Of a DNA stretch of 64,000 nt, positions 16,827-30,790 are shown one piece after another. Both the position numbers and the translations under genes were made by a program. The notes under the pieces were generated by a model. That model was given only the letters and a program-made list of their open reading frames with translations. It did no database searches and had not been told where the DNA came from. How positions within the stretch are numbered: the stretch's first letter is position 1; every line of letters starts with the position of its first letter. Origin of the DNA: Pantoea cypripedii (lineage in GTDB: Bacteria > Pseudomonadota > Gammaproteobacteria > Enterobacterales > Enterobacteriaceae); the NCBI RefSeq assembly GCF_002095535.1, contig NZ_MLJI01000001.1, positions 2,717,832-2,781,831 on the forward strand, read 5' to 3'.

Positions 16827-17654
16827 TTAACCCAAAGGCATCGTCATGGGGTCACTCCAGCTATATTCGAAACCGAGCTCATCGCAAATCGCCCTGCCGT
16901 CGATGCTTTTTCCGACATTCCCCTGGATCTCGGCCACAAATGTCGGCGGTGTCAGACCAAGCTGACGTGCCACCGTGGGGTAAAACTCACTGCGTGTCGG
17001 ATGTTTTGGCGCGCACAGATTATAAACGCGCCCGCCTTTCGGTGTCTGCAACAACAAGACGATGGCTTCCACCACATCATCCAGATGCACCAGATTCACC
17101 ACATGCGAGCCATCACTTAAATCGATTTTCCCGGCAAGAAAACGTCCGGGGTGACGGTTTGGCCCCACCAGCCCGGCGAGGCGCACAATATCCACACTGG
17201 TGCCCGGCAAATCATGCAGCCAGTTCTCCAGCGCCACCAGCGTTTTACCGGCCACGGTTTCTGGCCGTAGTGGACTACGTTCTTTCATCACCCCCGGACC
17301 GGGACCGTACACCGACGTCGAACTGGTGAAGATAATCCGCGGGACTTTGTAAGCCAGTGCCGTGTCCACCACGTTTTGCACCGCCTGCATATAGTCTTCA
17401 CCGCCCTGCACCGTACGGCTGGCGGGTAACGTCACGACCAATGCATCCACCGACATAAGCGTATCCAGATCGTCGGCTTCACACTCCAGCTCCGGCGTCA
17501 GCACCAGCTGACACGCCTCAATACCGCAGCGGCGTGCCGCATCTACCCCATCCGGCGAGGTTTTGCTGCCCGTCACCTGCCAGCCGCGTGCCGTTAGCGC
17601 CATCGCCAGCGGCATGCCCAGCCATCCCAGCCCTACAATCGCGACCTTTTTCAT
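16827..17654 (-). CDS. yeeZ: YeeZ-like NAD(P)-dependent epimerase/dehydratase family protein
   Basis: A 275-residue short-chain-dehydrogenase-like protein. It opens with a Rossmann motif (VAIVGLGWLGMPLAMAL), contains IFTSSTSVYGPGPG, VRLAGLVGPNRHPGRFLAG and YNLCAPKHPTR, and matches E. coli YeeZ in length and order beside hisL. Its substrate is unknown. The classic YxxxK catalytic pair is not obvious, so catalysis may differ from ordinary epimerases. It is divergent from the his operon. Confidence 0.88.
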   Translation of the reverse strand: MKKVAIVGLGWLGMPLAMALTARGWQVTGSKTSPDGVDAARRCGIEACQLVLTPELECEADDLDTLMSVDALVVTLPASRTVQGGEDYMQAVQNVVDTALAYKVPRIIFTSSTSVYGPGPGVMKERSPLRPETVAGKTLVALENWLHDLPGTSVDIVRLAGLVGPNRHPGRFLAGKIDLSDGSHVVNLVHLDDVVEAIVLLLQTPKGGRVYNLCAPKHPTRSEFYPTVARQLGLTPPTFVAEIQGNVGKSIDGRAICDELGFEYSWSDPMTMPLG

Positions 17655-17762
17655 ATCGACTCCTGGCTTCGCTACTCAAAGACATTTCATCTTAGTGCTG
17701 TCGTCTGTGTCAGACCAGCGCTAACTGTTTCGGGGAATTCCGGAAACTGACATAAAAAATTC

Positions 17763-17791
17763 TTGCCAGCAGGCGTTATCTTCGTTAGGTT
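17763..17791 (+). promoter_or_regulatory. his operon promoter
   Basis: TTGCCA (17763-17768), 17 bases, then TAGGTT (17786-17791). The -10 sequence equals that of the E. coli his promoter as I remember it. The hisL start follows about 43 bases downstream. Confidence 0.7.
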
Positions 17792-17834
17792 AATCAGCAC
17801 GCAAATGAATACCCATTCAGCAACGGAATTTTTT

Positions 17835-17882
17835 ATGACACGCGTTCAGTTCAACCACCATCATCACCATCATCCTGACTAG
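17835..17882 (+). CDS. hisL: his operon leader peptide
   Basis: A 15-residue peptide, MTRVQFNHHHHHHPD, with six consecutive histidine codons (CAC CAT CAT CAC CAT CAT). E. coli HisL has seven His in the same frame and otherwise one substitution (Lys to Asn at position 7). Ribosome stalling at these codons when His-tRNA is scarce favours the antiterminator over the terminator at 17946-17977. Confidence 0.97.
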   Translation: MTRVQFNHHHHHHPD

Positions 17883-17900
17883 TCTTTCAGGCGATGTGTG

Positions 17901-17977
17901 CTGGAAGACATTTAAGATCTTCCAGTGGTGTGAGCGCAAAGAGAGCCCCCGGAAGATCATCTTCCGGGGGTTTTTTT
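17901..17977 (+). promoter_or_regulatory. his attenuator
   Basis: A first stem CTGGAAGA (17901-17908) / TCTTCCAG (17918-17925) precedes the terminator stem CCCCCGGAAGA / TCTTCCGGGGG (17946-17970) followed by seven T. The shared GGAAGA/TCTTCC segments allow the alternative antiterminator pairing. It lies between hisL and hisG as in other enterobacteria. Confidence 0.93.
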
Positions 17978-18033
17978 ATGGGCTGACGCAACCCAACTGA
18001 GTTCAGACAGGATTGAATAAGAGGACAGGAACC

Positions 18034-18933
18034 ATGTTAGATAACACCCGTTTACGCATAGCTATGCAGAAATCAGGCCGTTTAAGTGACGAATCACGCG
18101 AACTGCTGGCACGCTGCGGCATCAAAATTAACCTTCAGCAACAGCGTTTGATTGCGTTTGCGGAGAACATGGCTATCGATATCCTGCGTGTGCGTGATGA
18201 CGATATCCCTGGCCTGGTGATGGATGGCGTGGTGGATCTCGGTATCGTGGGCGAAAACGTGCTGGAAGAAGAGTTGCTGACGCGCCGCGCCCAGGGAGAA
18301 GACCCACGTTACTTTACCCTGCGTCGCCTCGATTTCGGTGGCTGCCGCCTGTCACTGGCGATGCCGGTTGATGCCGAGTACACCGGTCCGCAATGCCTCG
18401 ATAAGTCACGTATTGCTACCTCCTACCCTCATCTGCTGAAAAAGTACCTCGATAAACAAGGCGTCGCGTTCAAATCCTGTCTGCTGAATGGTTCTGTCGA
18501 AGTGGCACCGCGTGCCGGTCTGGCTGATGCAATCTGTGACCTGGTGTCTACCGGTGCCACACTGGAAGCGAACGGCCTGCGTGAAGTTGAAGTGATTTAT
18601 CGTTCCAAAGCGGTGCTGATTCAGCGCGATGGTGAACTGAGCGGAGCCAAGCAGGAGCTGGTTGATAAACTGATGACGCGTATTCAGGGTGTGATCAAAG
18701 CACGCGAATCTAAGTACATCATGCTGCACGCGCCGAGTGAGCGTCTGGAAGAAGTGATTGCCCTGCTGCCGGGCGCAGAACGTCCTACCGTGTTGCCGCT
18801 GGCTGGTGAAGTGAGCCGCGTGGCAATGCACATGGTCAGCAGCGAAACGCTGTTCTGGGAAACCATGGAAAAACTGAAATCCCTGGGTGCCAGCTCCATT
18901 CTGGTGCTGCCAATTGAAAAAATGCTGGAGTGA
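18034..18933 (+). CDS. hisG: ATP phosphoribosyltransferase
   Basis: 299 residues, the long HisG form. It catalyses the first step of histidine synthesis, joining ATP and PRPP. Conserved stretches are [13 protein letters not shown], the PRPP loop [18 protein letters not shown] and a C-terminal ACT-like regulatory domain (about 225-299) that binds histidine for feedback inhibition. ATG 18034 follows GAGGACAGGA. It is the first structural gene after the attenuator, four bases before hisD. Confidence 0.98.
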   Translation: MLDNTRLRIAMQKSGRLSDESRELLARCGIKINLQQQRLIAFAENMAIDILRVRDDDIPGLVMDGVVDLGIVGENVLEEELLTRRAQGEDPRYFTLRRLDFGGCRLSLAMPVDAEYTGPQCLDKSRIATSYPHLLKKYLDKQGVAFKSCLLNGSVEVAPRAGLADAICDLVSTGATLEANGLREVEVIYRSKAVLIQRDGELSGAKQELVDKLMTRIQGVIKARESKYIMLHAPSERLEEVIALLPGAERPTVLPLAGEVSRVAMHMVSSETLFWETMEKLKSLGASSILVLPIEKMLE

Positions 18934-18937
18934 CCGA

Positions 18938-24460
<5,523 letters not shown>

Positions 24461-24467
<7 letters not shown>

Positions 24468-25072
24468 CTGCAGAACAACTGGCCAACCTGGATTGGGTCA
24501 AAACCGCGGGCATGATGCCCGCTATCGTCCAGCATAGCGTCTCTGGCGAAGTGCTGATGCACGGTTATATGAATGAAGAAGCATTGCAGAAAACCCTCGC
24601 GGACGGCAATGTCACCTTTTTCTCGCGCACCAAAAATCGGCTGTGGACCAAAGGCGAAACCTCGGGCCATTTCCTGAAAGTGGTCAGCATTACGCCGGAC
24701 TGCGACAACGACACGCTGCTGGTTCTGGCAAACCCGATTGGCCCCACTTGCCATCTCGGCACATCGAGCTGCTTCTCCCCGGCAGCACCAGACTGGACTT
24801 TCCTGTATCAGCTGGAGCAACTGCTGGCCGAACGTAAAAGCGCCGATCCCGCCAGTTCTTATACTGCCAAGCTGTATGCCAGCGGCACCAAGCGCATCGC
24901 GCAGAAAGTGGGTGAAGAAGGCGTTGAAACCGCCCTCGCCGCCACCGTTAACGATCGCTTTGAACTGACCAATGAAGCGTCAGATTTGATCTACCATCTG
25001 CTGGTATTGTTGCAGGATCAGGACCTTAATCTGAGCGCCATCATCAATAACCTGCGTGCACGCCATAAATAA
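24461..25072 (+). CDS. hisI: Bifunctional phosphoribosyl-AMP cyclohydrolase / phosphoribosyl-ATP pyrophosphatase
   Basis: 203 residues, fused as in E. coli. The N-terminal cyclohydrolase (about 1-110) has [25 protein letters not shown] and the zinc cysteines in DCDNDTLL and CHLGTSSCF. The C-terminal pyrophosphatase (about 115-203) has [13 protein letters not shown] and [14 protein letters not shown]. It is the last his gene; a long palindrome follows within 15 bases of the stop. Confidence 0.98.
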
Positions 25073-25085
25073 CCAATTGTGCACT

Positions 25086-25128
25086 ATGCTGCTCAAAATC
25101 GTCGCTAATGGCGAATTTTGAGCAGCAT
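25086..25128. terminator. 14-pair palindrome after hisI: probable his terminator and HipB-type operator
   Basis: ATGCTGCTCAAAAT (25086-25099) pairs exactly with ATTTTGAGCAGCAT (25115-25128), and TCGC / GCGA pair inside it. As RNA this is a strong hairpin ending the his operon. As DNA each arm carries the half-site TGCTCAA / TTGAGCA, which recurs at 25159-25178 in front of hipA. Confidence 0.65.
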
Positions 25129-25158
25129 GCTTCTCAAAAATAACAAATCCAGCTAAAA

Positions 25159-25178
25159 TTGAGCAATATACTGCTCAA
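25159..25178. promoter_or_regulatory. Palindromic operator over the hipA promoter
   Basis: TTGAGCA-ATATAC-TGCTCAA is a perfect 7+7 palindrome ending 12 bases before the hipA ATG. A -10-like TATACT (25167-25172) lies inside it, so a bound repressor would block the promoter. The -35 is weak (no TTGACA-like match). Autoregulation by the HTH protein of this pair is the natural inference. Confidence 0.65.
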
Positions 25179-25190
25179 GTAAGGTCTGGT

Positions 25191-26507
25191 ATGTTAACTC
25201 TCCAATTATACATTGATGGTCTCTGGCAGGATGCCGCTCTGCTGGACGTGAAAGAGCCGCGCAAAGGCCGGGAGAGTGCCGCTTTGCTCGCTTATGACTT
25301 CGACTACGCTTCACAGTATCTTGATCGTAATGACCTCGCCAGCTGCAGTCTGAATAATGCAGTGATGCTGATTGGTAGCCACTTTTCCCAGCCATGGTTT
25401 GGTTTTATTGACGATATCATGCCAGCAGGTGCCAGCCGACGTTACTGGATAGCGCAACTGGGTTTGCAATCTAAATCTCCTGCAGAACAAGACTACGCAT
25501 TACTGAAAGCGGGCACCATTGCGCCAATTGGTAATCTGAGAGTCAAAGAATCTTTGCCTCAACTCCCTGAGGAAAGTCAGTTGAAAACCCGTCGCTTTCC
25601 AGCGGAATGGGCAATTGAACGTGATACGGATTTCCTCGAATACGCACAGCAGATGGGTGCCGCCAGTGGGGGAGCAACCGGGGCGGGAGGTGAAGCACCA
25701 AAATTACTGTTGCGGCGAACAGAAAACAGCGAAGTCTGGATCGACACCTGGCAAGATGATTTACACATTCAGGATACGCATTATCTGGTGAAGTATCCGC
25801 GCGGTTCTCGCAGTGAGATAGATTGCGATATTCTGCGCGCTGAATACCATTTCTATCATGAGATACATTCCCTCGGTATAAACACTATCAGCACCCGCAA
25901 AATGCTGTTGTGTGAAGGTGAGCGCTATCCATCCTTGTGGCTTCCACGCTTTGATGTGGACTTTGTTGCAGGAAAAAAAGTGTTGTTCGGCCTTGAGTCA
26001 GTCTATTCCATTATGGAAAAGTCCCCTGGCAGCTATCTGAATCATTTTGACGTGATTCGCACATTGATTGAAAAGCTGCAGCTCACTGGTAGAGAACGTA
26101 AGCGCCTGGTTATTGAATGGGTGCAACGCGACATGCTCAACATTGCTTTCGGCAATTCTGATAATCATGGGCGTAACAGCGCGATTATAAAGAAACCAGA
26201 CGGCATGTGGCTGGCCCCGGTATATGATTTTGCGCCGATGAAAGCCGATCCGGAAGGTGTGGTCCGTACTACCCAATGGGGATCGCCTTATGAAGAAGGG
26301 GGTCACTTTCAATGGCATTTGATTGCCGCACAGCTGGACGAATTAATACCGCAACATGAACTTCTGCAGGCAATGAAAATGCTGGCTGAGAGTTTACGCG
26401 GACTGAAAACACGGCTGGCTGCACGCGGTGTGCCTGCTTCAATCCTGGAAATGCCGGGGATTGGTTTTAATTTTCTTGATCAACGCATTGCTGGATGGCA
26501 ACTATGA
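25191..26507 (+). CDS. HipA-family serine/threonine kinase toxin
   Basis: A 438-residue HipA-like kinase. E. coli HipA (440 residues) phosphorylates glutamyl-tRNA synthetase and causes growth arrest and persistence. Seen here: a glycine-rich loop, ASGGATGAGGEAPK (about 158-171), a following lysine in YLVKYPRG, the catalytic loop GNSDNHGRN (about 321-329) and a metal-binding YDFAPM (about 345-350). Thus the kinase looks active. The glycine-rich loop differs from the E. coli HipA loop that carries the autophosphorylated serine. ATG 25191 follows AAGG. Its stop overlaps the HTH gene by four bases. Unlike hipBA of E. coli, the toxin gene comes first. The target in this host is unknown. Confidence 0.88.
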   Translation: MLTLQLYIDGLWQDAALLDVKEPRKGRESAALLAYDFDYASQYLDRNDLASCSLNNAVMLIGSHFSQPWFGFIDDIMPAGASRRYWIAQLGLQSKSPAEQDYALLKAGTIAPIGNLRVKESLPQLPEESQLKTRRFPAEWAIERDTDFLEYAQQMGAASGGATGAGGEAPKLLLRRTENSEVWIDTWQDDLHIQDTHYLVKYPRGSRSEIDCDILRAEYHFYHEIHSLGINTISTRKMLLCEGERYPSLWLPRFDVDFVAGKKVLFGLESVYSIMEKSPGSYLNHFDVIRTLIEKLQLTGRERKRLVIEWVQRDMLNIAFGNSDNHGRNSAIIKKPDGMWLAPVYDFAPMKADPEGVVRTTQWGSPYEEGGHFQWHLIAAQLDELIPQHELLQAMKMLAESLRGLKTRLAARGVPASILEMPGIGFNFLDQRIAGWQL

Positions 26508-26839
26508 AAAAAAACATTTCACCATTCGAACGTGAGGCCATGCTACTTGATCTGTTGCAGAAATTTATCGAGGAGCAGATGACGCAGGGAGAATTATTGA
26601 TGCAACTGCGCAAGAAAGTCCTTGGTTTCTCGCAGGAACGCTATGCCGCTCTGGCTGGCATCAGTCGCCGTACACTCTCAGATGTTGAGCTGAATAAAGA
26701 GAGCATCACTCTCACCACATTAAGCCGCGCATTTAAGCCATTAGGGTTAAAAGTCGGTGTTTTGCCGCGCCAGCCTCATATGATGCAGACCCTTCTCACC
26801 CACCTTGTTCGTCACGGAGACAACCATGACCACCCATGA
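26504..26839 (+). CDS. HipB-like HTH antitoxin
   Basis: A 111-residue DNA-binding protein with a Cro/C1-type helix-turn-helix at about residues 40-85 (GFSQERYAALAGISRRTLSDVE). The first 35 residues form a charged helical region (EREAMLLDLLQKFIEEQM) that may contact the toxin. It starts at an ATGA overlap with hipA, so the two are co-translated. By position it is the antitoxin and autorepressor acting on the operators at 25086-25178. Its last codons overlap the start of the yeaK-like gene by 14 bases. Confidence 0.82.
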   Translation: MKKNISPFEREAMLLDLLQKFIEEQMTQGELLMQLRKKVLGFSQERYAALAGISRRTLSDVELNKESITLTTLSRAFKPLGLKVGVLPRQPHMMQTLLTHLVRHGDNHDHP

Positions 26840-27302
26840 AAAATTGCTGGCTCTGCTCGATCAACATCATGCGCGTTATAACGTGATGACGCATGAAGCC
26901 ACCGGCAAATGTGAGGCTGTGGCGGCGATTCGCGGCACGGAAGTCGGCCAGGGTGCGAAAGCGCTGGTGTGTCATGTAAAAGGTAACGGCATCAAACAGC
27001 ATGTCCTGGCGGTGCTGCCCGCCGATCAACAGGCAGATCTCAGCAAAGTGGCAGAAGCTGTAGGCGGACGACGCGCCTCACTCGCCAGCCCGGCCGAGGT
27101 CGATGCGCTAACGGGTTGCGTTTTTGGTGCCATTCCCCCGTTCAGTTTCCATCCGGATTTGTTGCTGGTGGTTGATCCGCTGCTATTCGAGCGCTATGAC
27201 GAGATCGCCTTTAATGCTGGGCTGCTGGAAAAATCCGTGGTGTTAAAAACCGCCGACTATCGTGCTATTTGCGGTGGGAATGTGGCGCGTTTAACGGCTT
27301 AA
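26826..27302 (+). CDS. yeaK: YeaK-like aminoacyl-tRNA deacylase (YbaK/ProX family)
   Basis: A 158-residue trans-editing enzyme of the YbaK/EbsC/ProX family, closely like E. coli YeaK over GKCEAVAAIRGTEVGQGAKALVC, VLPADQQADLSKVAEAVGG, SPAEVDALTGCVFGAIPPF and DPLLFERYDEIAFNAG. The family removes wrongly attached amino acids from tRNA; the active-site lysine is expected in the GAKALVC segment. ATG 26826 has GGAG nine bases ahead, located inside the HTH antitoxin gene. In E. coli yeaK is at another locus, so its fusion to the end of a hip operon is unusual. Confidence 0.92.
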   Translation: MTTHEKLLALLDQHHARYNVMTHEATGKCEAVAAIRGTEVGQGAKALVCHVKGNGIKQHVLAVLPADQQADLSKVAEAVGGRRASLASPAEVDALTGCVFGAIPPFSFHPDLLLVVDPLLFERYDEIAFNAGLLEKSVVLKTADYRAICGGNVARLTA

Positions 27303-27321
27303 GCCGCACGCGCCACGGATA

Positions 27322-28587
27322 TCAGAGGTGGTGAAGCTTTGGTCGTATGGCACACAATGCCAGGGCGCTGACAAACATCATCGATGTCGGTGAGTAGATC
27401 AGCACCGAGTCCGTCATTCCCATGATGAAAAGTGTCGCAACTGGCATGGACACCCCCATCAGGGCGCTGCGTTTAAACCACACCCACAGAGCAACCGCAT
27501 AGAAAAATACCAGCGCCGCCAGTCCGGCCATGCCCTGCAAAGTGGCAATTTCAAGAAATTCATTGTGCATGTTGTACTGCACGTTTTTGTAGCCTTCAGT
27601 ATTACCGGGATGAACACGCGCTATAAAGGCTCTGGCAGTCACGGTACGCTCATCAGGAGATGAATAACCCAGATGTTGCGGCAGGAAATGCAGACCACTA
27701 TCCCAGATGGCAACGCGCGCCCCGAGCGAGGTCGAGCTATCGGAATCGTAGTTCTCAAGGTTATTGATGCCCTGGAGCCAGCGCTCACCCGTCAGTGCCG
27801 CCAGCGCAACCACAATAACTAACGCGATTAAGCGATTCCGTTTTGGCTGCAAAATCTTTAATAAGCCGTAAAAACGACTTATCTGGCACAACGTAATAAA
27901 GAAAAAGGCCAGTTGAGTGACCCGCGTTCCGGTGAGGAGCACCAGACTTAGCGTCATAGCAATCAAAGCAATATCCAGTATCTGCCACCTGAGACCCGCC
28001 TCTTTAACTGACAGCCACAAGTAAGTGCAATAAAGGAACATCACCATGTAAGAAGAGCTGGACGCGACATTTGCCGTAAGCCTGATACGATCGCCCGTTA
28101 GCAGATGCTCATGCACCCCCATCACCAGCGCCACAGCAGCACCAACCCAGAGAATCGCTTTACACCAGTTAATACTGACTTCAGCAATTTCCTTGTTATA
28201 GACGCTGATCACTAAAACAATAAAAGCGCCAAGTATCAACCGCTTACCACCAAGCTGGTAGTTACTTATGGTATTTATCGTGGTTAACGTAAAGTCAGCA
28301 TAGTGTTTGTTGACATAATACGCCCAGCTGATTTGGACCAAACCCAGGGCAAAAACCGCGATAAACAGCAGCAAGGCGTACTTATTGAGCCTTTTACGAT
28401 TAACCGGAGTGGCCAGGGTATAAACAACCAAAAACAGCGCCAGGTAGGAGGCAAAATAGAATATTTTTTGCGCATAGCCGTAAGTGGAAAGGCTGCTCGC
28501 CAGTGAACCGCATAATAAAAGTGAGATGATGGTCACAATCATCGCAACCCATTTGGCAGGTGCGACGAAGGGAAGAGAGTTATTCAA
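27322..28587 (-). CDS. WaaL/RfaL-like O-antigen ligase, TTG start
   Basis: A polytopic inner-membrane protein, 421 residues from TTG 28587. It has about 11-12 hydrophobic segments and a large periplasmic loop (about residues 240-330), ending in QYNMHNEFLEIATLQGMAG, the WaaL signature with its conserved His. SLGARVAIWDSGL and the terminal GMTDSVLIY also parallel E. coli RfaL. WaaL joins O-antigen from undecaprenyl diphosphate to lipid A-core in the periplasm. The TTG lies inside the upstream gene's stop (ATTGAATAA) eight bases after AGGA. An in-frame ATG at 28731 would overlap the upstream gene by 152 bases and lacks family match. A Wzy polymerase role cannot be wholly excluded. Confidence 0.82.
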   Translation of the reverse strand: MNNSLPFVAPAKWVAMIVTIISLLLCGSLASSLSTYGYAQKIFYFASYLALFLVVYTLATPVNRKRLNKYALLLFIAVFALGLVQISWAYYVNKHYADFTLTTINTISNYQLGGKRLILGAFIVLVISVYNKEIAEVSINWCKAILWVGAAVALVMGVHEHLLTGDRIRLTANVASSSSYMVMFLYCTYLWLSVKEAGLRWQILDIALIAMTLSLVLLTGTRVTQLAFFFITLCQISRFYGLLKILQPKRNRLIALVIVVALAALTGERWLQGINNLENYDSDSSTSLGARVAIWDSGLHFLPQHLGYSSPDERTVTARAFIARVHPGNTEGYKNVQYNMHNEFLEIATLQGMAGLAALVFFYAVALWVWFKRSALMGVSMPVATLFIMGMTDSVLIYSPTSMMFVSALALCAIRPKLHHL

Positions 28588-29671
28588 TGTGGGTGTCCTG
28601 AACAATGATACGTTCCAGTCTTTCCATGTAATTTGCCTCGTAAAATACCGCGAGGCTTTGTTTGATTTCCTGCGCATCGGGCAACGCCCTGCCATCCGCA
28701 ATTCCCTGCAATATTTCAGCCAGTTGCCCAACCTGATTCACAGGATAAAGCAAGCCATTGACGTCTGGGTAAATTATCTCCGATGGACCACTGATGCAAT
28801 CGGAAGAGACGCAAAAAATACCACGAGCCATCGCCTCCAGCAGTATCAACGGGAAGCCTTCATGATTCGAGGTGAGTACCAGGCTGGTCACTTCTTTGAT
28901 ATGTGTTTCAATATACTTCCAGGCGTTAGGTTGCCAGCCATGCCATTGCAGGTTAGCGGCAATCCCCAACTGCTGCGCATAGTCTTCACAACGCTCCCGA
29001 TCGTAGCCATCACCCACAATATCCAGCGTCCAGTTGCCCTGTACCTGCTGCAATGCATCGAACAAATCCTTCAGCTGTTTCTGATCTTCAAAGTGCACTC
29101 GCCCAACATACAAAAAGCGCGTGTGAGCAGGGCGCGCGATCACCAATGGCACCGCTTTTACCGGGTTAAACACCACATGAATACTGTCAGGTTTGGCTCC
29201 CAACTCAATCAGCTGAGATTTGATTTCCGCGCTGATAGCCAGATGGGCATCAGCCATTAACAAATAATGTGGGCGGTAGCGATTTTTCGGCGGCAGGTGC
29301 ATCCAGGAATACAATGTTGCCTTGCATCCTGAAAGATGCAGCGCCTTACGCGCCAGCATACAGGGGATGGTATTGAGGGCAATAACCACGTCAGGTTTGT
29401 GCTGACGCATAAAGCGCGCCAGACGGAGAATATGCACAAAGCGGGCAATTTTAGGATTACGGGTCACGCTGCTGCTCTGGCCCCAGACCAGCCCGTCTAA
29501 CCAACGTTCTGAAGCGATTTCCAGCCGGGAATCCAGCAGGAACAAGCCCGCACTGAACGCGTTATCACTATTGATTAAATTTATGACCTGCCGGGTGACG
29601 TTTTCCATTCCGCCATGACCATGCAGCGTTTCGCTTACGAAGAGAATTTTTTTATGGTTTGCGTCATGCAT
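28580..29671 (-). CDS. WaaB-like LPS-core glycosyltransferase (GT4)
   Basis: A 363-residue GT-B enzyme, family GT4. It closely follows E. coli WaaB/RfaB, the UDP-galactose LPS alpha-1,6-galactosyltransferase: LFVSETLHGHGGMENVTRQVI at the start, AHLAISAEIKSQLIELG, FLYVGRVHFEDQKQLKDL, DIVGDGYD, and the donor-site TSNHEGFPLILLEAMARGI with the EX7E pair. The reaction is probably transfer of a hexose to the LPS outer core; donor and acceptor are not known. It overlaps the WaaL-like gene by eight bases, so the two form an operon. Confidence 0.85.
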   Translation of the reverse strand: MHDANHKKILFVSETLHGHGGMENVTRQVINLINSDNAFSAGLFLLDSRLEIASERWLDGLVWGQSSSVTRNPKIARFVHILRLARFMRQHKPDVVIALNTIPCMLARKALHLSGCKATLYSWMHLPPKNRYRPHYLLMADAHLAISAEIKSQLIELGAKPDSIHVVFNPVKAVPLVIARPAHTRFLYVGRVHFEDQKQLKDLFDALQQVQGNWTLDIVGDGYDRERCEDYAQQLGIAANLQWHGWQPNAWKYIETHIKEVTSLVLTSNHEGFPLILLEAMARGIFCVSSDCISGPSEIIYPDVNGLLYPVNQVGQLAEILQGIADGRALPDAQEIKQSLAVFYEANYMERLERIIVQDTHIE

Positions 29672-29988
29672 TTTTTATCTCATTGAAGTAGGTCACAAGC
29701 GCCTTAGCCCGAAATTCCGCGCATTTCTGACCGCTTTCTTCGCACTATCCCTGGTCATCACAATGAGCATAGATAAAGACTCACTGGAGAGGTGGCCTTT
29801 CTACCATTTTTGTACTACCCAGGCAACCTGCCTGACGCCAGGAATTAACTGGATTGATATCCGTCAAATTCTGGCCGACACATTTCCTGCAAAATTATAA
29901 CGATATTAAGGTGTTGCCTCATTTGATTTGCCGCGCACAGCAGGGTAATCTGCTGGGTTCCACATCACGACAAAAGAAGACCGATTTT
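29672..29988. other. Divergent promoter region, no gene seen
   Basis: About 317 bases between the WaaB-like gene (leftward) and the solute-binding protein gene (rightward). Open frames here are short and unconvincing. No clear operator, repeat or RNA element was recognised. Confidence 0.5.
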
Positions 29989-30786
29989 ATGGCAAGTACA
30001 CGTTTTTCCGTCCGTTTGCGTCAGACGCTGGCGCTGGCATTACTGGCAGGTTGTGCGTTTGGTGCTCAGGCAAAAATTGATCAGGTGCGTTTCGCCGTTG
30101 ATCCAACCTACCCTCCTTTCGAATCTAAAACGCCGCAGGGCAAACTGGTCGGTTTTGATATCGATCTGGGTAACGCTCTGTGCGAGCAGATGAAAACCAA
30201 ATGTGTCTGGGTAGAAAGCGAATTTGACGGCATGATCCCAGCGCTGAAAGCACGCAAATTTGATGCCATTTTGTCTGATATGGGCGTGACGGAAGAACGC
30301 CTGAAACAGATCGATTTCACCATGCCACTGTACGACACCAAAACACAGTTGATCGCGCGTAAAGGCTCTGGCCTACTGCCAACGGCTGAATCGCTGAAAG
30401 GCAAAACCGTGGGTGTGGAACAGGGTACCGTTCAGGAGCGCTATGCTCGCGCCAAATGGCAGCCCAATGGCGTGAACGTGGTGCCTTATGGTGACCAGGC
30501 TCAGGTTGAGAACGACCTGGTTTCTGGCCGTCTTGATGCGGTGTTTACCGATGCCGCACAGGCCGCCATCGGCTTCCTCAAACAACCGCAAGGCAAAGAC
30601 TTTGAGCTGGCGGGACCGACAGTAGAGGACCCGATTATCGGACCGGGAACGGCAATTGGCCTGCGTAAAGGTGATACCGAGCTGAAAACCGCGCTGGATA
30701 ATGCCTTCAACGAGATCAAAAAGAACGGCACCTTCGACAAAATCCAGAAGAAATACTTCGCGACAGATATCTCCATTCAGCAGTAA
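29989..30786 (+). CDS. Periplasmic polar amino acid-binding protein, ArgT/HisJ-like
   Basis: A 265-residue solute-binding protein of family 3. A signal peptide runs to about residue 28 (RQTLALALLAGCAFGAQA). The LAGC segment also fits a lipobox, so it could instead be a lipoprotein with Cys22 as the new N-terminus. Motifs typical of ArgT/HisJ follow: DPTYPPFESKTPQGKLVGFDIDLGNALCEQM, DAILSDMGVTEERLKQ, and the C-terminal GTFDKIQKKYF. It would feed lysine, arginine, ornithine or histidine to an ABC permease. No permease or ATPase gene is adjacent, so it is an orphan. I chose ATG 29989 since the signal sequence begins there. Confidence 0.88.
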   Translation: MASTRFSVRLRQTLALALLAGCAFGAQAKIDQVRFAVDPTYPPFESKTPQGKLVGFDIDLGNALCEQMKTKCVWVESEFDGMIPALKARKFDAILSDMGVTEERLKQIDFTMPLYDTKTQLIARKGSGLLPTAESLKGKTVGVEQGTVQERYARAKWQPNGVNVVPYGDQAQVENDLVSGRLDAVFTDAAQAAIGFLKQPQGKDFELAGPTVEDPIIGPGTAIGLRKGDTELKTALDNAFNEIKKNGTFDKIQKKYFATDISIQQ

Positions 30787-30790
30787 ACCC

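Noticed and set aside
27322..28731. ATG 28731 as the start of the WaaL-like protein
   Set aside because: It would overlap the WaaB-like gene by 152 bases, and the first 48 residues lack membrane or family character. TTG 28587 has a well-placed AGGA.
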